DNA of 64,000 nt, from contig JBEKHB010000010.1 of the NCBI GenBank assembly GCA_050012495.1, positions 1-64,000 on the forward strand, given 5' to 3'. Each line of letters opens with the position of its first letter. The stretch's first letter is position 1. Origin of the DNA: BOG-1155 sp050012495. Its GTDB lineage: Bacteria; Desulfobacterota; Syntrophorhabdia; Syntrophorhabdales; WCHB1-27. Position numbers and translations under genes: made by a program. Below, in pieces: positions 57,851 to 64,000 of the stretch. Under the pieces are notes generated by a model. The model did no database searches. It was not told where the DNA came from and was given only the letters and a program-made list of their open reading frames with translations.

Positions 57851-58005
57851 TTCCACGGAATTCAGACCGCGCTTGGTAATAGCGCCGGTTCTTGACGGTG
57901 GCCGCGCCATGTGGTAGAGAAAATAGCGGGACTGTGCCTCGGAAAACGCCTTGTCCGGGCTTGGAGCCGGAAGATGCAGCGAAAGGCGGAGCTGCCGGAG
58001 AGAAA

Positions 58006-58812
58006 ATGAATAGGTTGCTGAACAAAATCACCATGATAACCGGAGCCGCGAGTGGGATAGGCAAAGCAACAGCCCTCCGCTTCTACGAAGAAGGCGCCTT
58101 CGTGCTCGTCACGGATATTAACGACACGGACGGCGAAAGACTGGTATCGCAGCTTCCCGACCGATCACGGTATCGTCATCTGGATGTGAGCAAAGAGGAT
58201 GAATGGAGGTCGGTTTTCAGCATGCTCGATGAAGCATACGGCTGCCTGGATGTATTGGTGAACAACGCGGGAATCGACGGGTTTGCTCAAACCGTGGGGC
58301 CCTTCGATCCGGAAGACTTCAGCCTTGAGAGCTGGCATCACGTGCACGCGGTAAATGCGGATGGCGTGGCGCTTGGATGCAAGTACGCGATACAGCTCAT
58401 GAAAAGAAACCTTCGCGGCAGCATTGTGAATATTTCGTCGCGTTCCGGCATCGTCGGCATTCCCCGGGCGGCGGCGTACGCGTCCAGCAAAGCCTCCGTC
58501 AGAAATCATACCAAGAGCGTGGCTCTCTACTGCGCCGAAAAACGGTACAATATCCGCTGCAACTCGATTCATCCCGGCGCCATCCTGACCCCCATGTGGG
58601 ACCCCTTCTTCGGCAAAGATCACGAACGGGAATACCGGATTCTAAAACTCGCGAAGCGCATCCCCCTCGGCCGGATGGGCACGCCCCTCGACGTCGCGAA
58701 TGCGGTGCTCTATCTGGCGTCCGATGAATCGGAGTACGTTACCGGCATCGAGTTGACGGTGGACGGGGGGATACTGGCCGGGACCATAGCAACGCCCTCG
58801 GACGCAGAATAA
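58006..58812 (+). CDS. Short-chain dehydrogenase/reductase
   Basis: The 268-residue classical SDR has TGAASGIGKA (about 12-21), VNNAGIDG (about 84-91), active Ser in NISSRSG, Tyr/Lys in YASSK, and the C-terminal VTGIELTVDGG. It uses NAD(H) or NADP(H) on an alcohol/ketone. It is the last gene before the TetR promoter and is read in the same direction, so it may belong to the acyl-CoA locus that follows, as a 3-hydroxyacyl dehydrogenase for example. Substrate not evident. Confidence 0.82.
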   Translation: MNRLLNKITMITGAASGIGKATALRFYEEGAFVLVTDINDTDGERLVSQLPDRSRYRHLDVSKEDEWRSVFSMLDEAYGCLDVLVNNAGIDGFAQTVGPFDPEDFSLESWHHVHAVNADGVALGCKYAIQLMKRNLRGSIVNISSRSGIVGIPRAAAYASSKASVRNHTKSVALYCAEKRYNIRCNSIHPGAILTPMWDPFFGKDHEREYRILKLAKRIPLGRMGTPLDVANAVLYLASDESEYVTGIELTVDGGILAGTIATPSDAE

Positions 58813-58832
58813 CTTTTCACCAAAACTTTTTC

Positions 58833-58883
58833 TTGACAAAGGCCTCTCAGATCGTGTATCAATTTAATAGATCGAACGGTCAG
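58833..58883 (+). promoter_or_regulatory. tetR promoter and operator
   Basis: TTGACA (58833-58838) and TATCAA (58857-58862) are 18 bp apart. Just downstream of the -10, GATCGAACGGTCAG (58870-58883) is a near-palindrome; its reverse complement CTGACCGTTCGATC resembles CTGACCGCTCGGTA at 59538-59551. Both fit a TetR-type operator, and this one would block its own promoter. Confidence 0.6.
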
Positions 58884-58903
58884 TAGACGGAGGCAGAGGT
58901 AAA

Positions 58904-59515
58904 ATGGGTGGTTTCAGGACAGGCGAGGTGAAGGAAGCGATAGTCCGGGAGAGCATGAAGCTTTTCCTGGCGAACGGGTTCCGCGGAACGTCGGTGAAGG
59001 AGATAACGGAAGCGGCAGGCATCGGACGGGGCACCCTTTACTGGTACTTCAAGAGCAAAGATGAGATCCTGACGAATGTCTTTCAAGAATTCGATGATAA
59101 ATTTGTTGGGGGATTGATGGAAGCGGTAGGGGGATGTGAAGGCGACTTCGTAGCCAAATACAAGACTTTCCATAAATTTGCCACGGAATTTGCCCGGGAT
59201 AACAGGGTTCTCGCCCTGGTGGCCAATGCGCTTCTCAATGAGGTGGTGGGGACCAATACGGAAGCTGAGAGACTCGTAAAGGCCGTCTATGAAAGGTACC
59301 GGCTGTTTATCTACGGTATGCTGGAAGAGGGCAAAAGGGACGGTTCGGTGAGGGCGGATTTGAATTCCTCGGTCTATGCGCACGTAGTGGTAGCGAGTCA
59401 CGCAGGGATGCTCGTGCAGTGGTTTGTGAACGGGGAAACCTTTGACGTGCCTGCTTTCGTGAAGGTTTTTCGGAACTTCATTCTTGAAGGGGCTACAGGC
59501 AGGGACGGACGATAG
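58904..59515 (+). CDS. TetR-family regulator
   Basis: The 203-residue product has the TetR helix-turn-helix (FLANGFRGTSVKEITEAAGIGRGTLYWYFKSKDEIL, about 22-57, shown by TSVKEITEAAGIGRGTLYWY). The C-terminal ligand domain resembles fatty-acid or acyl-CoA sensing members (FARDNRVLALVANALLNE). Two similar operator-like sites lie before this gene and before the CoA ligase gene. It is likely a repressor of both, released by the substrate or its CoA ester; the ligand is inferred. Confidence 0.88.
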   Translation: MGGFRTGEVKEAIVRESMKLFLANGFRGTSVKEITEAAGIGRGTLYWYFKSKDEILTNVFQEFDDKFVGGLMEAVGGCEGDFVAKYKTFHKFATEFARDNRVLALVANALLNEVVGTNTEAERLVKAVYERYRLFIYGMLEEGKRDGSVRADLNSSVYAHVVVASHAGMLVQWFVNGETFDVPAFVKVFRNFILEGATGRDGR

Positions 59516-59537
59516 TCGATATGCGGTGTTAAATGGA

Positions 59538-59551
59538 CTGACCGCTCGGTA
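59538..59551 (+). promoter_or_regulatory. Second TetR-type operator, before the CoA ligase
   Basis: CTGACCGCTCGGTA contains the near-palindrome ACCGCTCGGT and lies 41 bp before the CoA ligase start. It matches the site ahead of the tetR gene in reverse orientation. TATATAAGG follows directly and could be part of a promoter. Confidence 0.5.
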
Positions 59552-59591
59552 TATAAGGCGAAGCTGAAATAGGTACGCCTGGAGGTTGCAC

Positions 59592-61247
59592 ATGGAACGC
59601 AGGTGGCACAAGGTATGGCCCATGTGGGTTCCCAAAACGCTTGAAGTGGAAAAACCCACGTCAGAGTATATTCGTGACTGGGCCGAACTCACACCTGATC
59701 GAATCGCGTTGAGTTTCTACGGGCGGGACATGAGCTATCGGGAGCTGAACAATATGATCGACAGGGCGGCGTGGGGACTCGTCGATCTCGGAGTTAAGAA
59801 GGGTGACCGCGTTGCCCTTCACATGGAGAACTGTCCCCAATTTGTGATCGCCTATTTTGGCGCACAGAGGGCGGGAGGTGCGGTCGTAGCGGTCAACCCC
59901 ATGTTCAAGGGGGCGGAGCTGGAGTTCGAATTGAACGACGCCGGTGTGAAAACTTTCATCGGCCTCGACGTCTTCTATCCCGAAGTGGAGAAGATACGGG
60001 GCCGCACCCCCCTGGTAAACGTGATTCTCACGTCCATGAAAGACTTTCTCCCGTCCGATCCCCTTCTGCCCCTTCCGGAAGAGGCAAAGGAGGAGAAGCG
60101 CTCCTTTCCGGATACGATTGACTTCATGACAGTGATAGAGCAGTCGAAAGACAGCCCTATATGCCACGTGACGGACCTGAAAAAGGACCTGGCCCTCCTC
60201 CAGTATACGGGCGGCACGACGGGCACCCCCAAAGGGGCCATGATCAGCCATTACGCCCTCGCCAATGCAGCCCTCGGGGCGATGTACTGGTACCACTTCA
60301 GAGAGGATGACGTCTACCTTGGCGTGACGCCGTTTTTTCACGTGATGGGCCAGACGGTCCTCATGGCCACCCCCTTGGCGTCGGGCGGCCGGATCATCAT
60401 TCTTACCCGTTTCGTCCCGGACGTAGTAGCTCGGGCAGTGACCCGCTATCGCTGCACGTTCTGGGTCGGCGCCACGACCATGATCATCGCCCTGCTAAAT
60501 CTCCCTAATGTGTTGGAGTACGACTTCTCCTCCTTCCGCTGTATCTGGACAGGAGGCGCCACCGTATCCGTCGCGCTCCAGAACAAGCTGAAGGAACTTG
60601 CACCGAGGGCAATGATCGGTGAAGGGTACGGGCTTTCCGAGGTGATATCCCAGGGAGGGGCCTGCACGCCCCTTTTCCGATACAAGCCCGGTTTCGTGGG
60701 AACTCCTCAGCTCAACGTCGACATGAAGATCATGGATCAGGAAACAGGAACGCGCGAGCTTGGACCCAACGAAGCAGGCGAGATCGTCATTAAGGCGGCG
60801 GCCATGATGCTCGGGTATTGGAATAAGCCGGAAGATACAAAGGAAATGCTCCGCGACGGTTGGCTCCACACCGGGGATACGGGACTCATGGATGAAGAGG
60901 GTTACATCAAGTTCCTCGGCAGGACGAGGGAATTGATCAAAAGCTCGGGGTACAGCGTCTTCCCCGCGGAGGTGGAGGACCTCCTCTACCGCCATCCCGC
61001 CATAAAAGAGGCGGCGGTTATCGGCGTGGCTGACGCTTACAGGGGAGAGAGTGTCAAGGCATTCATCGTTCTGAAGGATAACCACGCGGGCAAAGCCACG
61101 GAGCAAGAGATCCTCGACTGGAGCAAAGAGAACATGGCGGCCTACAAACGCCCCCGATTCATTGAGTTCAGGAAAGAATTGCCGAAGAGCAGCGCAGGAA
61201 AAATCCTGAAGCGGGTTCTCGTCGAGGAAGAACAGAAAAAAGGATAG
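59592..61247 (+). CDS. AMP-forming acyl-CoA ligase
   Basis: The 551-residue product belongs to the acyl-adenylate family: YTGGTTGTPKGAMISH (P-loop, about 205-220), GEGYGLSE (about 339-346), YGDxx equivalent GWLHTGDTG, LGRTRELIKSSGYSVFPAEVE hinge, and the C-terminal Lys in SSAGKILKR. It activates a carboxylic acid with ATP and CoA in the cytoplasm. Sequence features are those of medium/long-chain or aromatic ligases. GGAGG lies six bases before the ATG. It is followed after 37 bp by the HpaB-fold gene, so its product is the likely next substrate. Confidence 0.88.
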   Translation: MERRWHKVWPMWVPKTLEVEKPTSEYIRDWAELTPDRIALSFYGRDMSYRELNNMIDRAAWGLVDLGVKKGDRVALHMENCPQFVIAYFGAQRAGGAVVAVNPMFKGAELEFELNDAGVKTFIGLDVFYPEVEKIRGRTPLVNVILTSMKDFLPSDPLLPLPEEAKEEKRSFPDTIDFMTVIEQSKDSPICHVTDLKKDLALLQYTGGTTGTPKGAMISHYALANAALGAMYWYHFREDDVYLGVTPFFHVMGQTVLMATPLASGGRIIILTRFVPDVVARAVTRYRCTFWVGATTMIIALLNLPNVLEYDFSSFRCIWTGGATVSVALQNKLKELAPRAMIGEGYGLSEVISQGGACTPLFRYKPGFVGTPQLNVDMKIMDQETGTRELGPNEAGEIVIKAAAMMLGYWNKPEDTKEMLRDGWLHTGDTGLMDEEGYIKFLGRTRELIKSSGYSVFPAEVEDLLYRHPAIKEAAVIGVADAYRGESVKAFIVLKDNHAGKATEQEILDWSKENMAAYKRPRFIEFRKELPKSSAGKILKRVLVEEEQKKG

Positions 61248-61284
61248 ACAGAGGTCCCCCGGACAGTAAAAAAAGGAGAAGAAC

Positions 61285-62775
61285 ATGGCACTGAAAACAC
61301 CACAACAATATCTTGAAACGCTCAATGACGGCCGGGTTGTTTACTGCGACGGAGAGAGGGTGCCGGACGTCACAAAACATCCTATCCTCAAGATCACCAA
61401 TAACTGGGTAGCCATGGATTACGTGATGAGCAACGACCCACGGTACCAGGACCTGCTCACGGACATCGATAAAGACGGCGACAGGGTAAGCTTTGCGTTG
61501 ACGCCGCAACGGAGCAAGGAGGACCTCCTCAGGCTCCGGGAGGTAGTGAAGCTGTGGGCACGCGCCTGTTTCGGAAAGCCCTCAGGTGCAAAGTTTGTCG
61601 CAAAGGACGGCCTGAATGCTATTACGGTGGTCACCCCCAGGGTGGACAAGAAGCACGGGACCCATTATGCCGCAAACGTAGAGGCCTACCGCACGTACCT
61701 GCAGAAGAACGACCTCTCCTTCGCCATGGGCCTCACCGACGTCAAGGGCGATAGAGGCCTCCGCCCCTCTCAGCAGGTGCAGCATAAGGATTTTTACGTG
61801 CGGATCGTCGAAGAAAGGAAAGACGGCATAGTCGTGAGCGGCGCCAAAACCCATATCAGCCAGGCCCCTGCCTGCAATGAAATACTGATCGCCCCCTGCC
61901 ACGCCATGAAAGAGGACGACAAGGACTACGCGGTTGCCTTTTCCGCCCCCCTCAACGCAAAGGGGATTACCATGATTTCCACGGAGCCGGAGGTGCACGA
62001 GGGCTTCAGCCTCTTCGATTATCCCATCACCGGCAGCGTCTTCATCAATGATGCCCTCATCGTCTTCGAGAACGTCTTTATTCCCAACGAGAGGGTCTTC
62101 CTGAAAGGCGAATGGGAGTTTGCCGGAGATATGGCAATCATGTTCGCCAACTTCCACCGCCTGAGCGCCGAGACCTACAAAGCCATGGAGCTTGAGCTGG
62201 TGACCGGTGCGGCAGTCATGATGGCCGAGTACAACGGTATCGAGAAAAAGGCCCACGTCCGCGAAAAACTGACCTGGCTGACCATGTATACGGAATTGAT
62301 AGAGACCCTGGGGATGGCAGCCGTCGAGCACTGCATCAAGGAAGAGGATACGGAACTCGTCTACCCCAATCCCATGATAGCCAATATCTGCAAATACCAG
62401 TTCGCCGACAACTGGCATACGGCGACAAAGTACCTCCAGGACATTGCGGGCGGCATAGTCGCGACGGCGCCGTCGGCGAAGGATTTCTTCAACCCGGAAA
62501 CGCGGCCCCTCATCGACAAGTACCTGGCAGGCAGAGCGGGGGTTTCGACGGAAGACAGGCTCCGCATGATCAAGCTCGTGAAAGACATCGGCTCCTCCTA
62601 TGAGGACGTGCTCACCATCCATGCCGAGGGTTCGCTGGAGGCCCAGAAGCTCTCTATCCTCCTGCTGGCCGACTTTCCGAGATACAAGGCAGCGGCAATG
62701 AGGGCGGCACGGATAAAGAACGGGAAGGAGCATCCCCTCTTCGCGGCCCTTCCGGAATTCCCGCCGAAATTGTAA
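61285..62775 (+). CDS. HpaB/AbfD-fold flavoprotein lacking the Fe-S ligands
   Basis: The 496-residue protein follows the 4-hydroxyphenylacetate 3-hydroxylase / 4-hydroxybutyryl-CoA dehydratase fold along its length: TDVKGDRGLRPSQQ, VVSGAKTHISQAPACNEILIAP (flavin region), and FHRLSAETYKAMELELVTGAA. In 4-hydroxybutyryl-CoA dehydratase the cluster is held by Cys99, Cys103, His292 and Cys299. Here the aligned positions are Ser100, Phe104, His291 and Tyr298, so only the His remains. It may be a flavin-only dehydratase, isomerase or dehydrogenase acting on the CoA ester from the upstream ligase. A monooxygenase is less likely if the cell is anaerobic. Confidence 0.75.
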   Translation: MALKTPQQYLETLNDGRVVYCDGERVPDVTKHPILKITNNWVAMDYVMSNDPRYQDLLTDIDKDGDRVSFALTPQRSKEDLLRLREVVKLWARACFGKPSGAKFVAKDGLNAITVVTPRVDKKHGTHYAANVEAYRTYLQKNDLSFAMGLTDVKGDRGLRPSQQVQHKDFYVRIVEERKDGIVVSGAKTHISQAPACNEILIAPCHAMKEDDKDYAVAFSAPLNAKGITMISTEPEVHEGFSLFDYPITGSVFINDALIVFENVFIPNERVFLKGEWEFAGDMAIMFANFHRLSAETYKAMELELVTGAAVMMAEYNGIEKKAHVREKLTWLTMYTELIETLGMAAVEHCIKEEDTELVYPNPMIANICKYQFADNWHTATKYLQDIAGGIVATAPSAKDFFNPETRPLIDKYLAGRAGVSTEDRLRMIKLVKDIGSSYEDVLTIHAEGSLEAQKLSILLLADFPRYKAAAMRAARIKNGKEHPLFAALPEFPPKL

Positions 62776-62942
62776 GGGGGAGGGAGAGTTGGATTCTCTT
62801 TATATGGGCCAAATTGAAGCACGGGTAGAGCCGCTCGTCACATGTGGGATCGGCCGGCCGGAGCGTAGCGCAAAAGAGAACACCCTTCGTCATGGGTCAC
62901 AATTTGCCGGAGCCATGAGCAGAAGAGTAAGGTGAGGATAGG

Positions 62943-63719
62943 ATGCACGTAAGGGATATGTTTCGACTGAACGGCAAGGTGGCCATCGTGACGGGCGGCT
63001 CTGTCGGTCTGGGGGCTCAGATGGCAACAGCCCTCGCCGAAGCCGGGGCCGATGTAGTCATTGCGGCCCGCAAGAAGGACCGCTGCATCGGGCTCGCCAC
63101 GAAACTGGGCGGGCTGAACATCAGGGCGCTCCCCGTTGCCTGTGATGTGAGCAAGGCAGAGGACTGTCAGCGCCTCGTAGATATAACGATAAAGGAATTG
63201 GGGAGGCTTGATATCCTGGTTAACAATGCGGGGATCAGTTGGGTTGCCGATGCCCTGGATTTCCCTATGGACAAATGGCAGCGCGTGATTGATCTCAACC
63301 TGACGGGGACCTTCCAGCTCTCCCAGATGGCCGCTCGCGTCATGAAAGAGCACGGCGGGGGCAAAATCGTCAACATGGCTTCCATAGGCGGGTTCAGAGG
63401 GGATTTCCCGGAGAATGCGAACTCTATCGCGTACGCTGCGAGCAAGGGCGCCGTCATGGCCATGACGAAAGATCTGGCTGTCAAGTGGGCGCCTTACGGC
63501 ATCATCGTCAACGCCATATGTCCCGGATGGTTCCCGACCAGCCTGAACGACCAGCATCTGAAGGAGATGGCAGGCAAATTGCTTCCCCGCATCCCCCTTG
63601 GCAGGTACGGGGGGGACGAGGACCTCAAAGGGTTGATTGTTTTTCTCGCCTCTGCTGCGTCGGATTACATAACCGGCGAGTGCGTGGTGGTCGACGGCGG
63701 TAAGACGGCCCTGACCTAG
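62943..63719 (+). CDS. Short-chain dehydrogenase/reductase
   Basis: The 258-residue SDR has TGGSVGLGAQMATALAEAGA (about 18-37), NNAGISW, Ser in MASIGGF, Tyr/Lys in YAASK and a DYITGECVVVDGG end. It is of the 3-oxoacyl reductase / hydroxyacyl-CoA dehydrogenase type. It lies downstream of the HpaB-fold gene in the same direction, separated by 167 bp that contain a short piece (CGGCCGGCCGGAGCG) related to the dispersed GC-rich repeats. It is probably part of the same degradation locus. Confidence 0.85.
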   Translation: MHVRDMFRLNGKVAIVTGGSVGLGAQMATALAEAGADVVIAARKKDRCIGLATKLGGLNIRALPVACDVSKAEDCQRLVDITIKELGRLDILVNNAGISWVADALDFPMDKWQRVIDLNLTGTFQLSQMAARVMKEHGGGKIVNMASIGGFRGDFPENANSIAYAASKGAVMAMTKDLAVKWAPYGIIVNAICPGWFPTSLNDQHLKEMAGKLLPRIPLGRYGGDEDLKGLIVFLASAASDYITGECVVVDGGKTALT

Positions 63720-63761
63720 GATTTGTCTCCTGACGGCAGGGATTGAGGGACGGAAAACGAC

Positions 63762-64000
63762 ATGAACAGTACCCACGAGCACGCGGACATCATCGTTATC
63801 GGCTCCGGCGGCTGCGGCCTGGCTGCCGCAGTAACCGCGTCTGAAGGCAACGCAAAGGTAATTGTCTTCGAAAAGCAGCGCTCTCCGGGGGGAACCTCCA
63901 ACTTTTTTGAGGGCACTTTTGCGGTTGAAAGCGCACTGCAGCGGGAAAAATACATCACTTACAGCCGTGACCAGGCCTTTAAGAAAATGATGGAGTACAG
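63762..64000 (+). CDS. FAD-dependent oxidoreductase, N-terminal part
   Basis: Only the first 79 codons lie in the window. They encode the dinucleotide-binding start HADIIVIGSGGCGLAAAVTA and VIVFEKQRSPGGTSNFFEG, typical of fumarate-reductase/ketosteroid-dehydrogenase-like flavoproteins. A role in acyl-CoA or cyclic ketone dehydrogenation in this locus is possible. The gene continues beyond 64000. Confidence 0.8.
   Translation, partial: MNSTHEHADIIVIGSGGCGLAAAVTASEGNAKVIVFEKQRSPGGTSNFFEGTFAVESALQREKYITYSRDQAFKKMMEY

Noticed and set aside
1..64000. tRNA, rRNA, riboswitch or other structured RNA genes
   Set aside because: No cloverleaf, rRNA block or riboswitch core was recognised by eye. A covariance-model scan would be decisive and was not possible.

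Overview
The window is a 64 kb stretch of high-GC bacterial chromosome. Both flanks are open, and the last gene runs off the right edge. I see no rRNA, tRNA or CRISPR array. The gene content suggests a strictly anaerobic, possibly syntrophic member of the Desulfobacterota (Syntrophorhabdus-like). The pointers are a fermentative-type nicotinate pathway, an FdhD maturation protein, ferredoxin-type reductases, a fatty/aromatic acyl-CoA ligase locus and REP-type transposase remnants. This placement is inferred from gene content, not from any marker gene.

Layout. 0-5 kb: a decayed mobile region holding an IS110-type transposase fragment between 114-bp direct repeats, orphan membrane proteins and a Zot-like filamentous-phage assembly ATPase. 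5-7.1 kb: adenosine-specific kinase family protein, DUF493 protein, dispersed repeats and a MazEF toxin-antitoxin pair. 7.4-21.6 kb: one 14-gene, same-strand cluster for uptake and breakdown of nicotinate. 21.6-26 kb, minus strand: VanZ-like protein, Sir2 deacylase, FdhD and RNase R. 26-29.2 kb: a Gly-rich repeat protein, a second VanZ-like protein, TatA and a broken RAYT/Y1 transposase, among dispersed repeats. 29.4-38.4 kb: an accessory region with a DUF2779 protein, a PD-(D/E)XK-like protein plus partner, two WG-repeat proteins, a WYL regulator, a cREC-domain pair, a receiver lacking its phospho-acceptor Asp, and a PhoH remnant. 38.4-46.4 kb: HMA-like proteins, a DUF5132 protein, a long amphipathic-helix protein, an HMA-P-type ATPase fusion, a divergent MetK and a DUF445 protein. 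46.4-57.9 kb: UvrD-type helicase, Fe-S aldo/keto reductase, nucleotide-sugar enzymes and small conserved proteins. 58-64 kb: a TetR-controlled acyl-CoA locus with SDR enzymes, an AMP-forming CoA ligase and an HpaB/4-hydroxybutyryl-CoA-dehydratase-fold enzyme that lacks the Fe-S ligands.

How the main cluster works. An XRE-cupin regulator precedes a CoA-acylating aldehyde dehydrogenase and a five-part branched-chain-type ABC importer. These are followed by a three-subunit molybdenum hydroxylase (nicotinate to 6-hydroxynicotinate), an enamidase and a 6-hydroxynicotinate reductase, in that gene order. The first three catabolic steps match Eubacterium barkeri nicotinate fermentation and end at 2-formylglutarate. 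The E. barkeri lower pathway (2-formylglutarate reductase, methyleneglutarate mutase, dimethylmalate lyase) is absent from this cluster. In its place is a methylmalonate-semialdehyde-dehydrogenase-like enzyme. 2-Formylglutarate is a substituted malonate semialdehyde, so the inferred variant is oxidative decarboxylation to glutaryl-CoA. Two co-transcribed genes of unknown role (UPF0280 and PF06684 families) close the cluster and may serve the reductase.

The second theme is small dispersed repeats. These include a 13-bp-iterated element, a palindromic element inserted in frame in the P-type ATPase gene, a 179-bp MITE-like element with 17-bp perfect terminal inverted repeats beside uvrD, and REP-like palindromes. 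They coexist with a truncated RAYT-like transposase.
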